29,842 nt of DNA from a virus. The DNA lies in IMG/VR virus record IMGVR_UViG_3300028678_000171, positions 1 to 29,842 of that record. One strand, given 5' to 3'. Numbering within the stretch: the first letter of the stretch is position 1; each line of letters starts with the position of its first letter. Below, piece after piece: positions 7,183 to 12,834 of the stretch. A model generated the notes under the pieces. That model was not told the DNA's origin and made no database searches. It was given only the letters and a program-made list of their open reading frames with translations. The translations under genes were made by a program, and so were the position numbers.

Positions 7183-7298
7183 TTTGTCTTTGTGAGGGTG
7201 TCTGCCGGCGGGTTCGTTTTCAATGATACGAATTACGATAACTCGAATGCGAATGCAGGTAACACCTCGCACCTATGCTAAAAATATACAAAGACAAA
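7183..7298 (+). ncRNA. Putative structured DGR template RNA segment
   Basis: An 11-bp perfect inverted repeat brackets the TR: TTTGTCTTTGT at 7183-7193 and ACAAAGACAAA at 7288-7298. Beyond a small internal loop, GGC at 7178-7180 can pair with GCC at 7300-7302. A second small hairpin (5-bp stem 7303-7307/7312-7316) follows. DGR template RNAs are known to be structured around the TR; that this stem forms in the RNA is inferred. Confidence 0.55.
7201..7279 (+). repeat. DGR template repeat TR
   Basis: The donor repeat is recognised because it keeps adenine at all 20 positions where either VR differs and lies between the targets and the RT, 106 bases before the RT start. Read in the VR frame it has six Asn codons AAT/AAC, the codon class that gives the widest amino-acid choice after adenine randomisation without producing stops. 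It has no start codon and meets TAA at 7279-7281, so it is not itself a gene. Confidence 0.95.
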
Positions 7299-7385
7299 GG
7301 CCTTGGCACTTGCCAAAAAATAACAAACTTCAAAAGGTGCTGGTAGGGTAACCGAACGCTCCGATACGAAAAGCAAAGAAATGCA

Positions 7386-8369
7386 ATGAAAAGATACAAT
7401 AACTTGTATGATCAGGTATGCAGCGAGGAAAATATGGTTCTCGCTTACGAAAAAGCCCGAAAGGGCAAAGCGCATACATATGGTGTTCGGCTCTTTGAAA
7501 AAGAGTTGGAAAGCAACATGAGACAGTTACAGGATGAATTGATAAACGGAACTTACCGGACTTCGGAATATAGCGTATTTACCATTTATGATCCGAAAGA
7601 GAGGGAAATTTACCGATTGCCATTTCGGGACAGAGTAGTCCATCATGCTATTATGAATGTGATGGAGCCAATATGGACAAGTATTTTCATTCAGCATACA
7701 TACAGCTGTATTAAAGGACGTGGAATACATGCCGTTTTAAAAGCGATTAAACGGGATTTAAAAGACCTTGAAAATACACAGTTTTGTCTGAAAATGGATG
7801 TAAGAAAGTTTTATCCGTCAATTGATCATGATGTACTGAAAGGAATTATCAGGCGAAAGGTAAAAGATAACCGGTTGCTTGAATTGCTTGATCTGATTAT
7901 TGACAGTGCGCCAGGCGTTCCAATAGGTAATTATTTATCGCAGTTTTTTGCGAACCTGTATCTGAGTTATTTTGATCATTGGTTGAAAGAATCTAAGCAA
8001 GTAAAATATTACTACCGATATGCCGATGACATGGTGATACTGGCACCCGATAAGCCTTATTTACACGGTTTACTGGTTGATATAAACGATTATCTTACAG
8101 ACAAGCTAAACCTACAACTAAAGGGCAATTATCAGGTATTCCCTGTCGATTCTCGCGGTATTGACTTCGTGGGTTACAAATTCTATCATACGCATATATT
8201 GATGCGAAAATCGATTAAAAAACGGCTTTGCAGAAAGGCTGCAAAGTTGAATAAAAAGGATATTGATGCAAAAAGTTACCGGATGCAAATAGCTCCCTGG
8301 TTAGGGTGGGCGAAACACTGCGACTCGAAGCATCTACTTAAAAAAGTACTAAATGAAAAAGTTCTCTGA
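7386..8369 (+). CDS. DGR reverse transcriptase
   Basis: A 327-residue RT. Motifs in order: an N-terminal RLPFRDRVVHHAI region (77-89); motif A with catalytic D138 in LKMDVRKFYPSID; the DGR-type motif 4 PIGNYLSQ (179-186), where group II intron RTs usually have a QG-type sequence; the catalytic YADD box at 212-215; and a thumb-side GIDFVGYKF near 258. It would reverse-transcribe the TR RNA with errors at adenines and supply cDNA for replacement of VR1 and VR2. No maturase or endonuclease domain is fused. Its last 17 bases overlap the next gene. Confidence 0.95.
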   Translation: MKRYNNLYDQVCSEENMVLAYEKARKGKAHTYGVRLFEKELESNMRQLQDELINGTYRTSEYSVFTIYDPKEREIYRLPFRDRVVHHAIMNVMEPIWTSIFIQHTYSCIKGRGIHAVLKAIKRDLKDLENTQFCLKMDVRKFYPSIDHDVLKGIIRRKVKDNRLLELLDLIIDSAPGVPIGNYLSQFFANLYLSYFDHWLKESKQVKYYYRYADDMVILAPDKPYLHGLLVDINDYLTDKLNLQLKGNYQVFPVDSRGIDFVGYKFYHTHILMRKSIKKRLCRKAAKLNKKDIDAKSYRMQIAPWLGWAKHCDSKHLLKKVLNEKVL

Positions 8370-8670
8370 TTTGGGCGTAAAGCCGCCTGAAGATAAAAAT
8401 ATATTCAATGTTCCGGTAATTTCTATACAAGACGTAATAAACGTCGAAATACAAGTGCTGGACTTTGAAGCAAACGTAAAGACAGCACATGGAGATGGAC
8501 GCTATATTTTGAAAGTGAAGCATGAAGACAGGGAGTGCAAGTTTTTTACGAATGCTACTCCCATAAAACAGGCACTTGAACAGATTAATAAAAATGATCT
8601 TCCATTTACAACAATCATTAAACAACAACGATTCGGCAGCGGATCGGGTAAAACATTTTATTTTACATGA
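8353..8670 (+). CDS. Small protein overlapping the RT gene, candidate DGR accessory
   Basis: Unrecognised 105-residue protein. After a short lead, residues ~25-105 look like alternating beta strands with basic patches (YILKVKHEDRECKFFT) and a glycine-rich turn near the end (RFGSGSGKTFYF). This pattern would suit a small nucleic-acid-binding barrel, but I cannot name a family. The start overlaps the RT gene by 17 bases, which suggests translational coupling with it. Because no Avd-type helical-bundle gene is visible near the TR, this is the best positional candidate for an RT partner. That role is inference. Confidence 0.6.
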   Translation: MKKFSDLGVKPPEDKNIFNVPVISIQDVINVEIQVLDFEANVKTAHGDGRYILKVKHEDRECKFFTNATPIKQALEQINKNDLPFTTIIKQQRFGSGSGKTFYFT

Positions 8671-8674
8671 TATT

Positions 8675-8905
8675 ATGGCAAAAATTGATATATCGCAAGA
8701 TCAGAATACAGTCAGAATAGATGAGAATGAATATCATGAATTCTACAGTTATTCTCAGCTTCCAACAAATCACATGAGTGATCCATGCAACAAATGTAGT
8801 TTGAAGAGGTATTGTGTTGAATTGGGTGCCGATTTACCCTGTGATGATGAATCGAGAGATGATGGACTTTGTGGAGTCTTTAAAAAAACATATAAGGGGA
8901 AATAA
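8675..8905 (+). CDS. Cys-rich putative zinc-binding protein
   Basis: The ATG at 8675, 5 bases after the upstream stop, gives 76 residues; the open frame upstream overlaps the previous gene. Cysteines at 38, 41, 47, 56 and 66 (CNKC, then RYC, LPC, GLC) form a cluster that could bind a metal. The rest is acidic at the N-terminus and basic at the C-terminus. I do not recognise the family. The next gene starts within 2 bases of its stop, and the 3' end of this gene supplies the Shine-Dalgarno-like AGGGGAA for it. Confidence 0.6.
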   Translation: MAKIDISQDQNTVRIDENEYHEFYSYSQLPTNHMSDPCNKCSLKRYCVELGADLPCDDESRDDGLCGVFKKTYKGK

Positions 8906-8906
8906 A

Positions 8907-9455
8907 ATGAAAAATAAAATTAAAATTAAAACATTCGTGATAATGGTTAGCCGGACATTTCCGGCATATCACCCACAAAAAGGTAAATATACCGATTTTA
9001 TAGAACTTATTCAATTGGGTTTGGATAGAGACATTAAATTCAATAATAGAAAAATACATACTTTCCGAGGTAATTTTCCTCTTTGGAAAAAACGAATTGA
9101 CGAAGTGTTGGCCGGTAATGCGGTAATAGTGCTTAAGTATCACACACTCGGCCGATACGTGAAAGGAAATAAGCAGGTGGAGTTTGCACGATTGGATAAA
9201 GATAGCGGCGTAGGAGTTCAGGAAGCTATTTATCAATCAGAATTTGAACAGCCTTATGACGGTATGGCCATTAAGTGTGAGGGGGGAATATTTCGCGATT
9301 TTCCGTTTTACATGACTGCTGAAAATGACGGGTTGTCACAAAGGGATTTTAGAGATTGGTTTGAAAAAGGAAAATACAATCTTACTGAACCAATGGCGTG
9401 TATCCATTTTACAAGTTTTAGATATGGCAGAACAACACTACCAACCCCGAAGTAA
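8907..9455 (+). CDS. ASCH-like domain protein
   Basis: The ATG at 8907 is preceded by AGGGGAA and follows the upstream TAA at once; it gives 182 residues. The order KIHTFRGNFPLWKKRIDEVLAG, AVIVLKYHTLGRY, KQVEFARLDKDSGVGVQE, AENDGLS...FRDWF, MACIHFTSFRY resembles a family of phage proteins from Bacteroidota with an ASCH/PUA-like beta-barrel, thought to bind RNA or modified nucleotides. The assignment is from remembered pattern and not from a profile search. The last 32 bases overlap the next gene. Confidence 0.6.
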   Translation: MKNKIKIKTFVIMVSRTFPAYHPQKGKYTDFIELIQLGLDRDIKFNNRKIHTFRGNFPLWKKRIDEVLAGNAVIVLKYHTLGRYVKGNKQVEFARLDKDSGVGVQEAIYQSEFEQPYDGMAIKCEGGIFRDFPFYMTAENDGLSQRDFRDWFEKGKYNLTEPMACIHFTSFRYGRTTLPTPK

Positions 9456-9906
9456 GGGAACATGGGGACGTGAAGAGGCTAAAACGGCTGAGGAACTTAA
9501 CCGGTTATGCAATGATTTCTTTGAAAAACTGGTAGTTCCTAAGGAATGGAAATTTATGGGGTGGAATAATGCAATAGAAAACCCCTCAGGAGTTCTGCTT
9601 TCAGTTGGTAAGTTGTTTCGGGATATGCGGACAAGTGGCCTGAATTTGATGCATTACAGAGTGTTTTTCAATAGTTTTTCCTGCATGGGCGGTATTGTTT
9701 CAAAAACGGTTATTGACTTCGGAAAATACAAGTATCATTGCGAGGTGAGCAATAAAACAGTTGATAAGCTGAATGAATTTGTAAATGATAGGTATGGGGA
9801 GATAAATAAGGTTGAGTTGGAACTCAACCCTCCCGATAAGGGCGATTTGGAAATCACCCCTCCCGGTGATGATGGATTGCAAAAATTTAGAGATAGGTTT
9901 AAATGA
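9424..9906 (+). CDS. Hypothetical protein with palindrome-encoded C-terminus
   Basis: From the ATG at 9424 the product is 160 residues; it overlaps the upstream gene by 32 bases and the next by four (ATGA at 9903). The globular part (1-128) is unrecognised; it has an aromatic core (WKFMGWNNA, MHYRVFFNSFSCMG). Residues ~130-147 are encoded by two adjacent palindromes (B2 and B3), giving the tandem LNPPDKGD / ITPPGDDG. The C-terminus therefore looks recently extended or remodelled by repeat DNA. Confidence 0.65.
   Translation: MAEQHYQPRSKGTWGREEAKTAEELNRLCNDFFEKLVVPKEWKFMGWNNAIENPSGVLLSVGKLFRDMRTSGLNLMHYRVFFNSFSCMGGIVSKTVIDFGKYKYHCEVSNKTVDKLNEFVNDRYGEINKVELELNPPDKGDLEITPPGDDGLQKFRDRFK
9810..9829 (+). 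repeat. YGGA-loop palindrome, copy B2 (inside a gene)
   Basis: Eight-bp perfect stem (9810-9817 with 9822-9829) around loop TGGA, followed by C and TCCC at 9830-9834. Lies inside the 9424-9906 coding frame. Confidence 0.7.
9840..9859 (+). repeat. YGGA-loop palindrome, copy B3 (inside a gene)
   Basis: Eight-bp stem with one C-A mismatch (9840-9847 with 9852-9859), loop TGGA, followed by CTCCC. Ten bases after B2 and in the same coding frame. Confidence 0.65.
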
Positions 9907-10160
9907 AGAAAACATGCGAAACACAGTTGGTATTAAAGTTTGGGGTAATCCCTCCGCTTTGCTCGTCCCCTTTAAAGGGGACAACTGAACGCATGCGGGA
10001 TTCGGAGGGACGGTTTACATCGGGGGACTGTGAGGACGTGGGTGACGATGTAGAGAGAATTAAGAGAGAAAATGAGATGCTAACACGGAAATATTTAGCG
10101 GTGTCTAAATTGCTGGCATCGGCTGAACGAGAAATTTTAAAATTAAAAGAGAAAATATGA
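9903..10160 (+). CDS. Small coiled-coil protein with embedded palindrome
   Basis: An 85-residue frame coupled at both ends by 4-base ATGA overlaps (9903-9906 and 10157-10160). Residues ~17-27 are encoded by palindrome A1 (IPPLCSSPLKG). The C-terminal 35 residues (ERIKRENEMLTRKYLAV..., then LKLKEKI) form a probable coiled coil. The N-terminal half looks like read-through repeat DNA, so the functional part may be only the coiled coil. Function unknown. The tight overlaps on both sides argue that the frame is translated. Confidence 0.5.
   Translation: MKKTCETQLVLKFGVIPPLCSSPLKGTTERMRDSEGRFTSGDCEDVGDDVERIKRENEMLTRKYLAVSKLLASAEREILKLKEKI
9950..9982 (+). repeat. CCCCTCCGC-type palindrome, copy A1
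   Basis: CCCTCCGC, TTTGC TCG, then CCCCTTTAAAGGGG palindrome and AC. Same layout as copies at 13617, 13799, 19194 and 23434. Lies within the 9903-10160 frame. Confidence 0.75.
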
Positions 10161-10546
10161 TTATTGCAATTGACTTTGATGGGACGATCGTAAAGGATGA
10201 ATTTCCCGAAATAGGGGAAATGATACCGGGGGCAAAAGATACTATTAATAAGCTTAAGTATGAAGGATACACCATAATTATATGGACATGCAGAACTGGT
10301 GTAGAACTGGCAAAGGCTGTATTGTGGCTTGCAGAAAACGAGATCAAATATGACTACATAAATGAAAGTTGCAAAATCAATGTAGCCAAATATGGCGGGG
10401 TAGACACCCGAAAGGTTTATGCTTCGCTCTATATTGATGATCGCGGGTTAATGAGACCTTTACCTACATGGGAGGAATTGTACTGGCATGTACATGATGT
10501 GGTTCCGACGTATGCGGACAAGGTGGGAAGAGACGGATTTTTGTGA
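10157..10546 (+). CDS. HAD-superfamily phosphatase-like protein
   Basis: 129 residues with the four HAD motifs in order: DFDGT (nucleophile D6 and acid/base D8), T44 in IIWTCRTG, K86 in the DTRKVYA region, and the metal-binding DD pair D94-D95 in YIDDR. It has no large cap domain, as is usual for short phage HAD phosphatases. The substrate cannot be read from sequence; nucleotide or nucleic-acid 3'-phosphate processing is a family-level possibility. It overlaps the upstream coiled-coil gene by four bases. Confidence 0.8.
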   Translation: MIIAIDFDGTIVKDEFPEIGEMIPGAKDTINKLKYEGYTIIIWTCRTGVELAKAVLWLAENEIKYDYINESCKINVAKYGGVDTRKVYASLYIDDRGLMRPLPTWEELYWHVHDVVPTYADKVGRDGFL

Positions 10547-10582
10547 GTATAAAAATTGTATTTAAAAACTGATTAAAACGCT

Positions 10583-10602
10583 GACAGAATCGGAATTCTG
10601 TC
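10583..10602 (+). repeat. YGGA-loop palindrome, copy B4
   Basis: Perfect 8-bp stem (10583-10590 with 10595-10602), loop CGGA, followed by CTCCC at 10603-10607. The next gene's ATG is at 10611, so the hairpin would occupy the ribosome-binding region of that gene. Confidence 0.7.
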
Positions 10603-10610
10603 CTCCCAGT

Positions 10611-10847
10611 ATGGCTAAAAAACATCCGAAACATATAAGCCGACGTATTTCGGCTGAAAAAATAAAAGCTATTATTAAAAAAGAATATGAGCCCGGAAGA
10701 CAAGATAAGTGCAAGCTTTGGGTGTATAGAAACTATGTTTTTCCAGCAACAGGTATTAGTGAAAGGACATTTTGGCGTTATCAGAAGGCTGTAGATGACG
10801 AAATGAAGCCGGATGATGATCCTAATCAATTGAAATTATTTGAATAA
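10611..10847 (+). CDS. Small basic HTH-like protein
   Basis: 78 residues, basic N-terminal half (MAKKHPKHISRRISAEKIKA) and a central segment TGISERTFWRYQKAVD that reads like a recognition helix of a helix-turn-helix. A DNA-binding or regulatory role is suggested by this and by its position at the end of the early block, as with late-gene activators of transposable phages, but that role is not demonstrated. The start is only 8 bases after the stem of palindrome B4, so there is no room for a normal Shine-Dalgarno. Confidence 0.55.
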   Translation: MAKKHPKHISRRISAEKIKAIIKKEYEPGRQDKCKLWVYRNYVFPATGISERTFWRYQKAVDDEMKPDDDPNQLKLFE

Positions 10848-10858
10848 CATATAATATT

Positions 10859-11173
10859 ATGATAACAATATTTGACTTGAATGCTGCTGTATTACAGACT
10901 AGAAGAAATCCGAATATTTCAATATGCAGCTTTATTATAAGTACTTTAGACAGGTCTAGTTTAGAAAAATCAGCAACTTATTATCTTCTTGGAATAGATT
11001 GTTTGAAAACCGGGCTCTTTGATGATAAACCAAATTTCAAAGGAATACCTATTTATTATTCTAAAGAATTATCTGAATATGAAATAAAGATTAATTATCA
11101 GGATATAACATATAGTATAATTGAACCTATGGGTCCTTCTACAAGATATGAATCAATGGCGGATGAAAAATAA
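10859..11173 (+). CDS. AT-rich hypothetical protein
   Basis: 104 residues, family unrecognised. The first half has a hydrophobic/beta character (ISICSFIIS, YYLLGIDCLK) and the second half short polar strands (YEIKINYQDITYSIIEP). No signal peptide. Base composition is visibly more AT-rich than in the early genes upstream, and the same holds for the next gene, so the pair may have entered together as cargo. Confidence 0.5.
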   Translation: MITIFDLNAAVLQTRRNPNISICSFIISTLDRSSLEKSATYYLLGIDCLKTGLFDDKPNFKGIPIYYSKELSEYEIKINYQDITYSIIEPMGPSTRYESMADEK

Positions 11174-11182
11174 TTTAAGGAG

Positions 11183-11217
11183 TTTGCTTGTTTATTCAGG
11201 TAAACTCTTTAATTTTG
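11183..11217 (+). promoter_or_regulatory. Bacteroidota-type promoter candidate
   Basis: TAATTTTG at 11210-11217 fits the -7 consensus TAnnTTTG of Bacteroidota. TTTG at 11183-11186 and CTTG at 11187-11190 are candidate -33 boxes, 23 and 19 bases upstream respectively. It lies 25 bases before the ATG of the secreted-protein gene. Confidence 0.5.
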
Positions 11218-11241
11218 TGGAATAATTTAAAAATCAACATC

Positions 11242-11736
11242 ATGAAAAAAATACTGATAATAATATTATTGTTTAATTGTTTTCTTTCTTTTTCTCAAAA
11301 TGATAGTATATGTAATATTTTACCGTCAAAGGATGGAAAAGTATGTTATGAATCAGTTGTTCAAATTGATAAATCTAGTGGAGCACAAATTTACAGTAAT
11401 TCAAAAATATGGATTGGAAATACTTTTAAAAATGCTAAAGCTGTTATTCAATCGGATGTTGAAAATTCATCTTTAGTTATTAAAGGAAATATCAAAGAGG
11501 ATCAATATTCAATTTACACTTTTACATTAACTTTACAATTTAAAGATGGAAGGTATAAATATACTTTTACTGATATTCATTCTATTTTCACGATGGGTAC
11601 TGAAATAGATAAAAAAATTGAAGATTTACCAGCATTATCGTCATGTAAAAAAAATACACTTTTAAAAATGGACTTAATATTTAATTCTTTTTTGAACAGT
11701 ATGAAAAATGGACTAAGTAAGAATAATGACTGGTGA
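11242..11736 (+). CDS. Secreted DUF4468-like protein (cargo gene)
   Basis: From the ATG at 11242 the product is 164 residues with a clear N-terminal signal peptide: MKK, a hydrophobic run IIIILLFNCFLSF and a small-residue end before Q. The body pattern (GKVCYESVVQIDKSS..., then KIWIGNTFKNAKAVIQ, then LVIKGNI) resembles DUF4468, a TBP-like-fold family of exported Bacteroidota proteins. It is unlike anything needed for the phage cycle. It has its own promoter candidate, low GC (15 of 60 bases at 11281-11340) and a terminator after it. I read it as a moron that may alter the lysogen's surface. Confidence 0.6.
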   Translation: MKKILIIILLFNCFLSFSQNDSICNILPSKDGKVCYESVVQIDKSSGAQIYSNSKIWIGNTFKNAKAVIQSDVENSSLVIKGNIKEDQYSIYTFTLTLQFKDGRYKYTFTDIHSIFTMGTEIDKKIEDLPALSSCKKNTLLKMDLIFNSFLNSMKNGLSKNNDW

Positions 11737-11756
11737 CATTGATGACTATGTAGACA

Positions 11757-11791
11757 AAAAAGGCCTGTGCAGATTTGCACAGGTCTTTTTT
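11757..11791. terminator. Bidirectional intrinsic terminator
   Basis: Bases 11761-11771 pair with 11776-11786 (one G-T pair) around the loop GATT, flanked by an A-run on the left and a T-run on the right. It sits between convergent genes, 20 bases after the + strand cargo gene and just before the 3' end of the - strand head operon, so it can stop transcription from both sides. Confidence 0.85.
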
Positions 11792-11792
11792 G

Positions 11793-12245
11793 TTATAATG
11801 CTGTTCGATCTTCGAATTCGCATTTGAATGTGATGCGTTCCACATAGATGCCATCTTTTCGGTTTTCTTTGCGCTGTGAGACCCGATATAATGGGTCGAA
11901 GTCATCGGTACCCCATCCTTGCAATGCTGCGTAAGCGGCCGTAATGGTATCGTGAAATGCAAGGTCTTTTTCTCGAATGTCATCACCGGCAATGGATGAG
12001 GTTCGTTGTGTAGGTGTTTCGAATGCCAGACGTATAATTACGTTTGCTTTACACTCTTGTATTTTACCCCCAAAGTCCAGGTCTTTGCATTCGTTGAACT
12101 CAATGCCAATAATGGCACACGGGAACTTTACGGCAGGTCGTTCGCCTGTAGGTACGTCGAGTTGTCCCATCTCCTGATCAATCCAGGAGAGAGCCGGAAC
12201 GGTAGTTTTTAGTTGTGCCAGTATGGCGTTATAGATTACTTTCAT
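11793..12245 (-). CDS. Mu gp37-like head-tail/tail-terminator candidate
   Basis: The ATG at 12245 gives 150 residues (an in-frame GTG 9 bases upstream is possible). The N-terminus VIYNAILAQLKTTVP and the mid region FPCAIIGIEF followed by ANVIIRLAFET are of the type seen in short tail-terminator or Mu gp37 (DUF1834)-like proteins, which close the tail tube or join it to the head. The family call is from pattern and position as the last gene of the leftward head operon. Its stop abuts the bidirectional terminator. Confidence 0.5.
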   Translation of the reverse strand: MKVIYNAILAQLKTTVPALSWIDQEMGQLDVPTGERPAVKFPCAIIGIEFNECKDLDFGGKIQECKANVIIRLAFETPTQRTSSIAGDDIREKDLAFHDTITAAYAALQGWGTDDFDPLYRVSQRKENRKDGIYVERITFKCEFEDRTAL

Positions 12246-12250
12246 ATTCA

Positions 12251-12306
12251 ACACTAATTTTACGGATTAATACTAATTACACGAATTCAGACGAATTACA
12301 CTAATT
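12251..12306. repeat. ACGAATTA-type low-complexity spacer, copy D1
   Basis: The spacer is made of repeated units AC(A/G)AATT(A/T) and CTAATT with small variations. It resembles spacers at 20431 and 23471. Confidence 0.6.
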
Positions 12307-12801
12307 TGGTTTGAGTATTTTCTTTATTTCTTTTACTATTTTGTTTTCAATGTTTTCGCGTAGTACTTTTGATTCGCCCATGAATTTGCGTTTTTTCATG
12401 ATGAATGGTTTTCGGCCATATACGTTGGCACCTTCGCCAAAGTTATGAACTGAGGCGTACGGGGCAGCATCGGTAATTCGAACCCCACTTGCAATGTAAT
12501 TGTACGATATTGAATTTTGCAGCTCTTTAGTCTCTCCACTCAGAATTTTAGCCGTAGTACGTGCGGCTGAATACTTTCCTGTCTGACCTGAATGACCGTA
12601 CCACGGAGAATCCGGATTACGGCGTTTTACATCGGGCCATTTTTCTAAACTTTCATCGGTGAATCCTTCATTTTGAAATGATTCTTTGAAATGGTTTACC
12701 GCCTCAACACCCATAATGGTTTTGATGTCATCGCCCTGAACAAACTCATCGAGTTTTTTCATTTGGCCAGTGAATTGGGTTGAGAAATCGGCTATATCCA
12801 C
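12301..12801 (-). CDS. Phage virion morphogenesis protein (gpG/tail-completion type)
   Basis: 166 residues, apparently from a GTG start at 12801 because no in-frame ATG precedes it before a stop codon. The C-terminal part holds the signature of the virion morphogenesis family: YASVHNFGEG followed by basic KPFIMKKRKFMG. In Mu the homologue is gpG; in P2 the related protein is tail-completion gpS. It lies between the portal/F fusion and the gp37-like gene, as expected in a Mu-type head module. Confidence 0.75.
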   Translation of the reverse strand: MDIADFSTQFTGQMKKLDEFVQGDDIKTIMGVEAVNHFKESFQNEGFTDESLEKWPDVKRRNPDSPWYGHSGQTGKYSAARTTAKILSGETKELQNSISYNYIASGVRITDAAPYASVHNFGEGANVYGRKPFIMKKRKFMGESKVLRENIENKIVKEIKKILKPN

Positions 12802-12808
12802 TTTTTTA

Positions 12809-12834
12809 ATGATAAATTATGAATGATAAATTAT
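12809..12834. repeat. ATGATAAATT tandem spacer
   Basis: Two units of ATGATAAATTAT-type sequence between the virion morphogenesis and portal genes, partly overlapping the portal 3' end. Confidence 0.5.
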
